Source: Cronobacter muytjensii ATCC 51329 (lineage in GTDB: Bacteria > Pseudomonadota > Gammaproteobacteria > Enterobacterales > Enterobacteriaceae). From it: a stretch of 64,000 nucleotides of DNA. The position numbers were made by a program, and so were the translations under genes. This document shows, one piece after another, positions 17,427 through 25,248 of this stretch. The notes under the pieces are model-generated. The model was not told the origin of the DNA and did not search any database. It was given only the letters and a program-made list of their open reading frames with translations. How positions within the stretch are numbered: position 1 is the first letter of the stretch; each line of letters starts with the position of its first letter. The stretch is from positions 992,001 through 1,056,000 of the forward strand of contig NZ_CP012268.1 in the NCBI RefSeq assembly GCF_001277195.1, written 5' to 3'.

Positions 17427-18843
17427 ATCGCTGCTCGGCAAGCTGCTGCTGTTTCTCGGCCTGCCGCTTCTGTTGCTGTGGGCGTTTTCCGCGTTAAACA
17501 GTTATGTCAGCGCGCTGAACGCCGCGACCCAGGCGTATGATCGCACGCTGTTAGCCTCGGCGCGTATCGTGGCCGAGCGGCTGAATGTGCATCACGGCGA
17601 ACTGCAGGCGGATGTGCCCTGGGTGGTGCTCGACAGCGTCGAGCGCAACATGAACGACCGCCTCTATTACAAAGTGCAGGACACCCACGGGCGGGTTATC
17701 TCCGGCTATGACGATCTCCCGGCGATGCCGCGCGGCGTGGCGCGCACCGATCTCTACCCGGCGCTGGCGTGGTTTTATCACGCCACCTATCAGGGTCAGC
17801 GACTTCGCGTGGCGCGGCTGTTACAGCCGGTTAACGAGGGCGGCATCAACGGCATGGCGGAGATTTACGTCGCCGAGACGTTGCAGTCGCGTCACCTGCT
17901 GGCGCGCCAGTTGCTTATCTCATCCGCGCTCTCTCAGGGCGGGCTGGTGCTGTTGACGCTGTTGCTTGCTGGCCTGCTGCTGCGCCGGGTATTAAAGCCG
18001 ATGCGCAAGCTGTCGCGCCTGATGGTCAGACGCTCGCCCGGCGAACTGACCCCACTGCCGGATCTGCTGCCGTGGTCGGAAACGCGGCTGCTGATTATCG
18101 CCTTTAACCGTTATATCAGCCGCCTGCGCGCGCTGATTGCGCGTCAGGAGCGCTTCAGCGCTGATGCCTCTCATCAGTTAAAAACGCCGCTTGCCGTGCT
18201 GAAAACCCAGGCCGCGGTAGCGCTGGCAAGCGACGATCCGGCCCAGTGGCGGGAGAGCTTACAGGCCATGAGCGCGACGCTCGATCAGACCGTTGACCTG
18301 ACCGAACGCCTGTTGCAACTGGCGACGCTGCGCCGCCCAGAGCCCGGCGAGACGCGCGCGCACTGTGAAGTCGATCTGGTGGCGACCGCGCGTGAAAGCT
18401 GCTTCTCGCGTCTGCCGCAGGCGCGCAGCAAACCGGTAGATCTGGGGTACGAAGGCGAAGAGGGGCCGGTATATGTGCTGGCGGAGCCGCTGTTGCTGGC
18501 GGAGCTGTGCGCCAATCTGCTCGATAACGCGCTGAAATATACGCCAGCGGACGGCGTGGTGACGGTACGCGTGCGCGTCGCGGCAGGTGAGGCGATGCTT
18601 GAAGTGGAAGACAGCGGGCCCGGTATCGACGCGACCCAGCGCGATCAGGCGTTGACGCCGTTTCGCCGTCTCGATAACGCTGGCATGCATCCCGGCGCCG
18701 GGCTTGGGCTGGCGCTGGTGAATGATATCGCTCGCTGGCACCGTACCCGCGCGGAACTGCTCAACGGCGACAGGCTCGGCGGATTGCTGGTCCGCGTGCG
18801 GTTGCCGCTTCATCGCGCGCCGCCCGGCCAAAGCGGCGTTTAA
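17407..18843 (+). CDS. tctE: Sensor histidine kinase TctE
   Basis: 478-aa inner-membrane histidine kinase. TM1 is at about 11-33, a periplasmic sensor region at about 35-165 and TM2 at about 170-192. The HisKA domain carries His256 (SADASHQLKTPLAVL), and the ATPase motifs are N-box LCANLLDNALKYT, VEDSGPGI and GAGLGLALV. The ATG at 17407 lies inside the end of tctD, so the two are translationally coupled. The periplasmic domain presumably senses citrate-type acids; the ligand is inferred from the locus. Confidence 0.94.
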   Translation: MSWLRPESLLGKLLLFLGLPLLLLWAFSALNSYVSALNAATQAYDRTLLASARIVAERLNVHHGELQADVPWVVLDSVERNMNDRLYYKVQDTHGRVISGYDDLPAMPRGVARTDLYPALAWFYHATYQGQRLRVARLLQPVNEGGINGMAEIYVAETLQSRHLLARQLLISSALSQGGLVLLTLLLAGLLLRRVLKPMRKLSRLMVRRSPGELTPLPDLLPWSETRLLIIAFNRYISRLRALIARQERFSADASHQLKTPLAVLKTQAAVALASDDPAQWRESLQAMSATLDQTVDLTERLLQLATLRRPEPGETRAHCEVDLVATARESCFSRLPQARSKPVDLGYEGEEGPVYVLAEPLLLAELCANLLDNALKYTPADGVVTVRVRVAAGEAMLEVEDSGPGIDATQRDQALTPFRRLDNAGMHPGAGLGLALVNDIARWHRTRAELLNGDRLGGLLVRVRLPLHRAPPGQSGV

Positions 18844-18907
18844 TGCTTTTCGGCATAGATGTTTTCTCTTTTTTACCCTCTCATTGCGGCGCGCGGGCCG
18901 CGCCACG

Positions 18908-18935
18908 TTGATTGCAGACCGGATACAGGTACAAT
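18908..18935 (+). promoter_or_regulatory. Candidate sigma-70 promoter for yfaZ
   Basis: TTGATT (18908-18913) and TACAAT (18930-18935) are separated by 16 bases, about 50 bases upstream of the yfaZ start and clear of the tctE stop. Confidence 0.5.
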
Positions 18936-18985
18936 GCCGCGTTGCGTTTACAGGGTCCTTTTTTCTTTTTTTTGAGATACATGGA

Positions 18986-19528
18986 ATGAAAAACATATTT
19001 CGTTTAGCGATGGCCAGCCTGCTGCTGGCCGCCACGCAGGCCAGCGCTATTAGCGTTAACGGCTCGGTGGGCGAGCATTACACCAACATGGGCGCAGGTT
19101 TCGGCACCGAAAGCAGCGGCCTGCAACTGACCGGCAACTGGGCGCATAACGACGATCACGGCGATATCGTCGGCGTCGGCCTGGGCTTCAACATGCCGCT
19201 GGGGCCGTTTATGGTCACGCCGGGCGTCAAGGCGATTTACCTGAACCCGAACGAAGGGGATGAAGGCTACGCGGCGGCTGTCGGCGGCGGCGTGCGCTGG
19301 GATATCGGGCAGCGTTTCTCCCTGTTTGGCGACTACTACTACTCGCCGGATTCGCTCTCCAGCGGCGTGAATGATTACCAGGAAGCGAGCGCGGGCGCGC
19401 GTTTCTCTCTGTTCCGTCCTCTCAGCATTGAAGCCGGTTACCGCTATATCAACATGACCGGTAAAGATGGCGATCGCGACAGCAAAGTGGCTGACGGCCC
19501 GTACCTCGGCGTGAGCGCAGGCTTCTGA
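18986..19528 (+). CDS. yfaZ: YfaZ family outer-membrane protein
   Basis: 180 aa, the same length as E. coli YfaZ. A signal peptide (about residues 1-22, ending TQASA) is followed by an all-beta sequence rich in alternating aromatic/glycine strands. It ends in phenylalanine (GVSAGF), as outer-membrane barrels do. Landmarks are GSVGEHYTNMGAGFGTES, NWAHNDDHGD and GDYYYSPDSLSSG. The function is not established. The frame stays open upstream into tctE, but only the ATG at 18986 starts with a signal peptide. A terminator follows. Confidence 0.92.
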   Translation: MKNIFRLAMASLLLAATQASAISVNGSVGEHYTNMGAGFGTESSGLQLTGNWAHNDDHGDIVGVGLGFNMPLGPFMVTPGVKAIYLNPNEGDEGYAAAVGGGVRWDIGQRFSLFGDYYYSPDSLSSGVNDYQEASAGARFSLFRPLSIEAGYRYINMTGKDGDRDSKVADGPYLGVSAGF

Positions 19529-19535
19529 TTTTCCG

Positions 19536-19566
19536 GGCGCGGCCACCGCTGCGCCTGTTTTTTTCC
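19536..19566 (+). terminator. Intrinsic terminator after yfaZ
   Basis: GGCGCGGC/GCTGCGCC stem (one G-T pair) with loop CACC, followed by a long T run. Confidence 0.8.
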
Positions 19567-19620
19567 TCCTTCCTTTCTCTGCGCGCTATAGTAAAGCCTT
19601 CCCTTCATGCGGAGAAAATA

Positions 19621-20817
19621 ATGCTACAGACAGAAATGCTCTCGACCGGCGACGAAGTGCTGCATGGTCAGATTGTCGATACGAACGCCGCCTGGCTGGC
19701 CTCGCTGTTTTTTGATCAGGGATTGCCGTTAACCCGGCGCAATACCGTGGGCGACAGCCTGGAATCGCTGGTGGCGGCGCTGACCGAGCGCAGCCAACAC
19801 GCCGATATCCTCATTGTTAACGGTGGCCTGGGGCCGACCAGCGACGATCTGAGCGCCGAAGCGGCGGCGCGTGCGTTGGGCGTGGAGCTTGAACTGCACG
19901 AAGGCTGGCTGGCGACAATGGAGCGGTTTTTCACGGAGCGCGGTCGGGCGATGGCGCCGAGCAACCGCAAACAGGCGCTGCTGCCGGCGGGCAGCGAAAT
20001 GATAGACAACCCGGTCGGCACCGCCTGCGGGTTCGCCATTAAACTCAACCGCTGTCTGATTTTCTTCACCCCCGGCGTACCATCAGAATTTAAACGGATG
20101 GTGGAGCATGAGATCCTGCCACGCCTGCGTGCGCGCTTTACCTTCCCCGAGCCGCCGCTCTGTCTGCGTCTGACCACGTTCGGGCGCTCCGAAAGCGATC
20201 TCGCCGCACAGCTCGATACCCTGACGCTGCCGCCGGAGGTGGTGATGGGCTATCGCTCCTCAACGCCGATTATCGAGCTTAAGCTCACCGGGCCGGCTTC
20301 TCGCCGTGCTGAGATGGAGGCTATCTGGCCGACCGTGCGTGAAGTGGCGGGCGACAGCCTGATTTTTGAAGGGACAGAAACGCTGCCGATGCAGATTGCC
20401 CGCTGCCTGCGTGAACAGCAGCTCAGCATTACCCTGAGCGAGCAGTTCACCGCGGGCCTGCTGGCGCTGCAACTCAGTGAGGCCGACGCGCCGCTGCTGG
20501 CGAGCGAAGTGCTGCCCGCGCAGGTCGAGACGCTGGCGCAGACCGCGCACTGGAATGGAGATCGCCGCCGCCGCCATCTCGCGGATTTAGCGCTGAGTAT
20601 CGCAAGCTTTGAAGACGATGAGCTCAATATTGCCCTGACCACGCCGCAGGGCACACAGGCCGTGCGCCTGCGCTTTAACGCCAGTCGCTATGCGCGGCGT
20701 ATCCGCCAGGAGATTTGCGCGATGATGGCGCTGACGCTGGTGCGCCGCTGGTTGAACGGCAAAGACGTGACTGCAAGCCAGGGCTGGGTGCAGGTGGTCG
20801 AAACGCTAAACGTCTGA
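19621..20817 (+). CDS. yfaY: CinA-like protein YfaY
   Basis: 398-aa CinA-family protein matching E. coli YfaY. The N-terminal MoCF/COG1058 domain (about 1-170) has the STGDEVLHGQIVDTNAAWLA start, NGGLGPTSDDLSAEA and PSNRKQALLPAGSEMIDNPVGTAC. A degenerate C-terminal CinA/PncC-like domain follows, with LSEQFTAGLLALQLS in place of a canonical amidohydrolase serine motif. Enzymatic activity in nicotinamide-nucleotide salvage is therefore uncertain. The ATG at 19621 is preceded by GGAG. A terminator follows. Confidence 0.92.
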   Translation: MLQTEMLSTGDEVLHGQIVDTNAAWLASLFFDQGLPLTRRNTVGDSLESLVAALTERSQHADILIVNGGLGPTSDDLSAEAAARALGVELELHEGWLATMERFFTERGRAMAPSNRKQALLPAGSEMIDNPVGTACGFAIKLNRCLIFFTPGVPSEFKRMVEHEILPRLRARFTFPEPPLCLRLTTFGRSESDLAAQLDTLTLPPEVVMGYRSSTPIIELKLTGPASRRAEMEAIWPTVREVAGDSLIFEGTETLPMQIARCLREQQLSITLSEQFTAGLLALQLSEADAPLLASEVLPAQVETLAQTAHWNGDRRRRHLADLALSIASFEDDELNIALTTPQGTQAVRLRFNASRYARRIRQEICAMMALTLVRRWLNGKDVTASQGWVQVVETLNV

Positions 20818-20824
20818 CCCTACG

Positions 20825-20867
20825 GCGGGCGCGGGCGACAGCGCCGCGCGCCCGCGTACTTTTTGTC
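20825..20867 (+). terminator. Intrinsic terminator after yfaY
   Basis: GCGGGCGCG and CGCGCCCGC form a perfect 9-bp stem, followed within three bases by CTTTTTGTC. Confidence 0.8.
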
Positions 20868-21042
20868 TTCTCTGCCTCTGGTTTCCGCTGCCTGACGGCC
20901 CCTGTCTGATTAACGCTTCTGCACCTGCCTGGTGCATATTTCTGCTATTTTGACCCTAAACGAAAGAAAACGCGCATAAACCGAAAAAGACAGCGTGTAA
21001 AAATGCGCCTTTGTGTTCGATTGTCATAAATCTGTAACAATT

Positions 21043-21085
21043 TGTGCGATGTTTCACAGCATAAATAATCCTTTTTACCTACTAT
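21043..21085 (+). promoter_or_regulatory. CRP site and class II promoter for glpT
   Basis: TGTGCGATGTTTCACA (21043-21058) is a near-consensus CRP box (TGTGA-N6-TCACA). The hexamer TACTAT (21080-21085) is the likely -10, placing the start near 21092 and the CRP centre near -41.5, the class II arrangement. TGTGTTCGATTGTC just upstream (from about 21012) resembles a GlpR half-operator. This fits glucose repression and glycerol-3-phosphate induction of glpTQ. The rest of the 330-base gap holds the yfaY terminator and AT-rich sequence. Confidence 0.7.
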
Positions 21086-21148
21086 CACGCTCGCTAAGGA
21101 AACATAAACAAAACGAATAGTTTGATACCTAATAAGCAGGAGACAGTG

Positions 21149-22501
21149 ATGTTAAGTATTTTTAAACCCGCCCCGCATCGCGCAAGGCTGCCTGAGGGCG
21201 AGATAGATCCGCACTATCGTCGCCTGCGCTGGCAGATTTTTATGGGAATTTTCTTCGGCTATGCCGCTTACTATCTGGTGCGTAAAAACTTTGCGCTGGC
21301 GATGCCGTATCTGGTGGAGCAGGGCTTTTCGCGCGGCGATCTGGGATTTGCGCTGTCTGGCATTTCCATCGCTTACGGATTCTCGAAATTCATTATGGGT
21401 TCGGTCTCCGACCGCTCGAATCCGCGCGTCTTTCTGCCGGCAGGGCTGATCCTTGCGGCATCGGTGATGCTGTTTATGGGCTTCGTGCCGTGGGCGACCT
21501 CCAGCATCATGGTGATGTTTGTACTGCTGTTCCTGTGCGGCTGGTTCCAGGGCATGGGATGGCCCCCTTGCGGGCGCACCATGGTGCACTGGTGGTCGCA
21601 GAAAGAGCGCGGCGGTATTGTTTCGGTGTGGAACTGCGCCCATAACGTGGGCGGCGGCATTCCGCCGCTGCTGTTTCTGCTCGGCATGGCGTGGTTTAAC
21701 GACTGGCACGCCGCGCTGTATATGCCCGCCTTCGGCGCAATTCTTGTGGCGGTTATCGCCTTTGCCCTGATGCGCGATACGCCGCAATCCTGCGGCCTGC
21801 CGCCGATCGAAGCGTATAAAAATGACTATCCGGATGACTATAACGAGAAGCACGAAGAAGAGCTGACCGCGAAGCAGATTTTCATGCAGTATGTGCTGCC
21901 CAATAAGCTGCTGTGGTACATCGCCATCGCCAACGTGTTTGTGTACCTGCTGCGCTACGGCATTCTCGACTGGTCGCCGACCTATTTAAAAGAGGTAAAG
22001 CATTTCGCGCTGGATAAATCCTCCTGGGCCTATTTCTTCTATGAATACGCGGGCATCCCCGGCACGCTGATTTGCGGCTGGATGTCGGACAAAGTGTTCC
22101 GCGGCAACCGCGGCGCGACCGGCGTGTTCTTTATGACCCTGGTGACCATCGCCACGATCGTTTACTGGCTCAACCCGCCGGGCAACCCGCATGTCGACAT
22201 GGCGTGCATGATTATTATCGGCTTTCTGATTTACGGCCCGGTGATGCTGATTGGCCTGCATGCGCTGGAGCTGGCGCCGAAAAAGGCGGCGGGCACCGCG
22301 GCGGGCTTTACCGGGTTGTTCGGCTATCTTGGCGGTTCCGTCGCGGCGAGCGCCATCGTTGGTTACACCGTCGATTTCTTCGGCTGGGACGGCGGCTTTA
22401 TGGTGATGATCGGCGGCAGCATTCTGGCGGTCTTGCTGTTGATTATCGTGATGGTGGGTGAGCATAAGCATCACCACGACATGCAGGCGAAACGCGGATA
22501 A
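21149..22501 (+). CDS. glpT: Glycerol-3-phosphate transporter GlpT
   Basis: Inner-membrane antiporter exchanging glycerol-3-phosphate for phosphate, 450 aa with 12 MFS helices. The phosphate-binding arginines are present: Arg45 in LVRKNFALAMPYL and the one in LLRYGILDW. The chosen ATG at 21149 has AGGAG at 21138-21142 and matches the family start MLSIFKPAPHRARLP; the frame extends 27 bases upstream. It forms an operon with glpQ, nine bases downstream. GlpT is also the usual route for fosfomycin entry. The E. coli neighbours glpABC are absent; yfaY lies upstream instead. Confidence 0.98.
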   Translation: MLSIFKPAPHRARLPEGEIDPHYRRLRWQIFMGIFFGYAAYYLVRKNFALAMPYLVEQGFSRGDLGFALSGISIAYGFSKFIMGSVSDRSNPRVFLPAGLILAASVMLFMGFVPWATSSIMVMFVLLFLCGWFQGMGWPPCGRTMVHWWSQKERGGIVSVWNCAHNVGGGIPPLLFLLGMAWFNDWHAALYMPAFGAILVAVIAFALMRDTPQSCGLPPIEAYKNDYPDDYNEKHEEELTAKQIFMQYVLPNKLLWYIAIANVFVYLLRYGILDWSPTYLKEVKHFALDKSSWAYFFYEYAGIPGTLICGWMSDKVFRGNRGATGVFFMTLVTIATIVYWLNPPGNPHVDMACMIIIGFLIYGPVMLIGLHALELAPKKAAGTAAGFTGLFGYLGGSVAASAIVGYTVDFFGWDGGFMVMIGGSILAVLLLIIVMVGEHKHHHDMQAKRG

Positions 22502-22510
22502 GGAGCACCG

Positions 22511-23566
22511 ATGACACTGAAAATGACGCTGGCGGCGCTGGCGATAGGCGTGATGTCGGCAGGCGCGCTGGCGGCGGATAAGCTGGTTATCGCCCATCGC
22601 GGCGCCAGCGGGTATCTGCCTGAGCATACGCTGCCCGCTAAAGCGATGGCCTACGCGCAGGGCGCCGATTATCTGGAACAGGATTTGGTGATGACCAAAG
22701 ACGACCAGCTGGTGGTGCTTCACGATCACTATCTGGATCGCGTGACCGATGTCGCCGAGCGGTTCCCCGATCGCGCGCGCAAAGATGGCCGTTACTACGC
22801 CATCGACTTTACGCTTGCGGAGATTAAATCGCTCCGGTTTACCGAAGGCTTTGAGCTGGACAACGGCAAAAAAGTACAGACGTTCCCGGGCCGTTTCCCG
22901 ATGGGTAAATCGGATTTCCGGGTGCATACTTTTGAAGAAGAGATCGAGTTTGTGCAGGGGCTGAACCACGCTACCGGCAAAAACATCGGCATCTACCCGG
23001 AGATCAAAGCGCCGTGGTTCCATCATCAGGAAGGGAAAGACATCGCTGCGAAGACCCTCGATACTCTGAAAAAATATGGCTACACCACGAAGCAGGATAA
23101 GGTTTACTTGCAATGTTTTGACGCCATTGAGCTTAAGCGTATTAAGAACGAGCTGGAGCCGAAGCTTAAGATGGATCTGAAGCTGGTGCAGCTTATCGCC
23201 TACAGCGACTGGAACGAAACCCAGCAGAAGCAGCCGGACGGCAAATGGGTAAACTACAGCTACGACTGGATGTTTAAGCCGGGCGCGATGAAGCAGATAG
23301 CCCAGTACGCCGACGGTATCGGGCCGGATTACCATATGCTGGTGGCGGAAGGCTCGACGAAAGAGAAGGTGACGCTGACCGCGATGGCAAAAGAGGCGCA
23401 CGACAGCCATTTGCAGGTGCACCCGTATACGGTGCGCGCCGACCAGTTACCGGATTACGCCACGGACGTCAATCAGCTTTATGACGTGTTGTATCACAAG
23501 GCGGAGGTGGACGGGCTGTTTACCGATTTCCCGGATAAAGCGGTGCAATTTTTAAAAGCGAGGTGA
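22511..23566 (+). CDS. glpQ: Periplasmic glycerophosphodiester phosphodiesterase GlpQ
   Basis: Hydrolyses glycerophosphodiesters in the periplasm to glycerol-3-phosphate, which GlpT then imports. 351 aa with a signal peptide of about 21 residues (MSAGALA cleavage). The GDPD catalytic motif IAHRGASGYLPEHT follows directly, with EQDLVMTKDDQLVVLHDH holding metal ligands. AGGAG immediately precedes the ATG. It is the second gene of glpTQ. A large antisense frame opposite is a shadow. Confidence 0.97.
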   Translation: MTLKMTLAALAIGVMSAGALAADKLVIAHRGASGYLPEHTLPAKAMAYAQGADYLEQDLVMTKDDQLVVLHDHYLDRVTDVAERFPDRARKDGRYYAIDFTLAEIKSLRFTEGFELDNGKKVQTFPGRFPMGKSDFRVHTFEEEIEFVQGLNHATGKNIGIYPEIKAPWFHHQEGKDIAAKTLDTLKKYGYTTKQDKVYLQCFDAIELKRIKNELEPKLKMDLKLVQLIAYSDWNETQQKQPDGKWVNYSYDWMFKPGAMKQIAQYADGIGPDYHMLVAEGSTKEKVTLTAMAKEAHDSHLQVHPYTVRADQLPDYATDVNQLYDVLYHKAEVDGLFTDFPDKAVQFLKAR

Positions 23567-23569
23567 GGT

Positions 23570-23650
23570 CAGAACGGGTAAGGGGCGGGCGATGCGTCAC
23601 AGGCCCGTCCATCACGATGGAGGCGGCTTGCGCCTTACCCGGCCTGCATT
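23570..23650. repeat. REP/BIME-like repeat after glpQ
   Basis: GATGGAGGCGGCTTGCGCCT followed by TACCCGGCCTGC resembles a REP unit, and GGGTAAGG (about 23576-23583) pairs with CCTTACCC (23633-23640). It lies between the convergent glpQ and yfaE, where such elements often act in mRNA 3'-end protection. Confidence 0.6.
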
Positions 23651-23703
23651 ATTGAAAACACCCGGTAATCCAGGCCGGCCAGGCGCTGCGCCACCTGATG
23701 CCA

Positions 23704-23958
23704 CTACATTTCAATCTCGATATCGCCCTGCGGTTTACAGCAGCAGGGTAATATCTCGCCTTCCTGAATAAACGCCAGCGGTTTGGTCAGCCACTGCACC
23801 TGGCCTGCGACCAGCTTGCACCGACAGGAACCGCAATAGCCCTCGCGGCACTGGTATTCTACCGTCACCGCGTGTGACTCCAGCGCCACCAGCAGAGAAG
23901 GATGTTCGTCCGGGCACAACAGCTCGGTGCCCGTCACGCGAAGCGTAATACGACCCAT
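23704..23958 (-). CDS. yfaE: 2Fe-2S ferredoxin YfaE, diferric-tyrosyl radical maintenance
   Basis: 84-aa plant-type ferredoxin matching E. coli YfaE. The cluster cysteines are in YQCREGYCGSCRC (Cys37, 42, 45) and in the unusual CCC run near 72-74. It maintains or regenerates the NrdB diferric-tyrosyl radical. It follows nrdB after one base on the same strand, so it is the third gene of nrdA-nrdB-yfaE. Confidence 0.96.
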   Translation of the reverse strand: MGRITLRVTGTELLCPDEHPSLLVALESHAVTVEYQCREGYCGSCRCKLVAGQVQWLTKPLAFIQEGEILPCCCKPQGDIEIEM

Positions 23959-23959
23959 A

Positions 23960-25090
23960 TCAGAGCTGGAAGCTGCTCAGATCGTCGTGGTCGATTTCTG
24001 AATCGATCTGGCCGACCAGATAAGAGCTCACTTCCACTTCCTGCGGCGCCACCTGCACGTTATCAGACACAAGCCAGGTGTTGATCCACGGGATTGGGTT
24101 GGAGCGGGTCTTGAACGGCAGATCCAGGCCCACCGCCTGCATACGGATGTTGGTGATGTACTCGACGTACTGGCACAGAATGTCTTTGTTCAGACCGATC
24201 ATCGAACCGCCCTGGAACAGGTATTCCGCCCACTCTTTCTCCTGCTGCGCGGCCAGCACGAACAGGTCATAGCACTCCTGTTTGCACTCTTCGGCGATCA
24301 CAGCCATTTCCGGATCGTCCTCGCCGCTGCGCATCAGGTTCAGCATATGCTGAGTGCCGGTAAGGTGCAGCGCTTCGTCACGGGCGATAAGACGGATAAT
24401 TTTGGCATTGCCTTCCATCAGCTCGCGCTCGGCGAAGGCGAAGGAGCAGGCGAAGCTGACGTAGAAGCGGATCGCTTCCAGCGCATTGACGCTCATCAGG
24501 CACAGGTAGAGCTTTTTCTTAAGCTCATGCAGATTCACGGTCACGGTTTTGCCGTTGACGCTGTGGGTTCCTTCGCCCAGCAGATGCCAGTAGCTGGTCA
24601 TCTCGATCAGGTCGTCGTAGTAGTGCGAGATGCCTTCGGCGCGCTTTAAGATCTGCTCGTTAGTAACAATGTCGTCAAACACCACCGCCGGATCGTTGAC
24701 GATATTGCGGATGATATGGGTGTAAGAGCGCGAGTGGATGGTCTCGGAAAACGCCCAGGTTTCCACCCAGGTTTCCAGCTCCGGGATGGAGATCAGCGGC
24801 AGCAGCGCCACGTTCGGGCTACGGCCCTGGATGGAGTCGAGCAGCGTCTGGTATTTCAGGTTGCTGATGAAAATGTGTTTTTCATGCTCTGGCAGCGCCT
24901 GGAAATCGATGCGGTCGCGGGAAACGTCCACTTCTTCAGGGCGCCAGAAAAACGACAGCTGTTTTTCGATAAGCTTTTCGAAAATTTCATATTTTTGCTG
25001 ATCGTAACGCGCCACGTTGACCGGTTGGCCAAAGAACATGGGTTCAAGAAGCTGGTCGTTTTTCGTCTGTGAAAATGTGGTGTAGGCCAT
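23960..25090 (-). CDS. nrdB: Class Ia ribonucleotide reductase beta subunit NrdB
   Basis: 376-aa radical-generating subunit of aerobic ribonucleotide reductase. Tyr123 (RSYTHIIRNI; Tyr122 in mature numbering) is the radical site. Iron ligands Asp85, Glu116 and His119 surround it, and the C-terminal tail ends DHDDLSSFQL for docking to NrdA. The frame extends eight codons upstream, but MAYTTFSQTKNDQL is the family start. It is co-directional with nrdA, with a gap of about 160 bases, and with yfaE. Confidence 0.98.
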   Translation of the reverse strand: MAYTTFSQTKNDQLLEPMFFGQPVNVARYDQQKYEIFEKLIEKQLSFFWRPEEVDVSRDRIDFQALPEHEKHIFISNLKYQTLLDSIQGRSPNVALLPLISIPELETWVETWAFSETIHSRSYTHIIRNIVNDPAVVFDDIVTNEQILKRAEGISHYYDDLIEMTSYWHLLGEGTHSVNGKTVTVNLHELKKKLYLCLMSVNALEAIRFYVSFACSFAFAERELMEGNAKIIRLIARDEALHLTGTQHMLNLMRSGEDDPEMAVIAEECKQECYDLFVLAAQQEKEWAEYLFQGGSMIGLNKDILCQYVEYITNIRMQAVGLDLPFKTRSNPIPWINTWLVSDNVQVAPQEVEVSSYLVGQIDSEIDHDDLSSFQL

Positions 25091-25248
25091 GACGTAAATC
25101 CTGTCTGCAAACAATATCGGTTGTTAACGGCGGGTGGCGCTTCGCTTCCCCGCCTTACAGATGACTGTTGCGATTATTTCCCAGGGCAGGCAGGCAATGC
25201 GCCTCCTGCCGCCTTAACAACAAGAGGGCGGGTTTCCCCGCCCTGCGT

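Noticed and set aside
21986..23422. 478-codon frame opposite glpT/glpQ
   Set aside because: Spans two certain genes in antisense and is rich in His/Arg; a shadow of GC-biased third positions.
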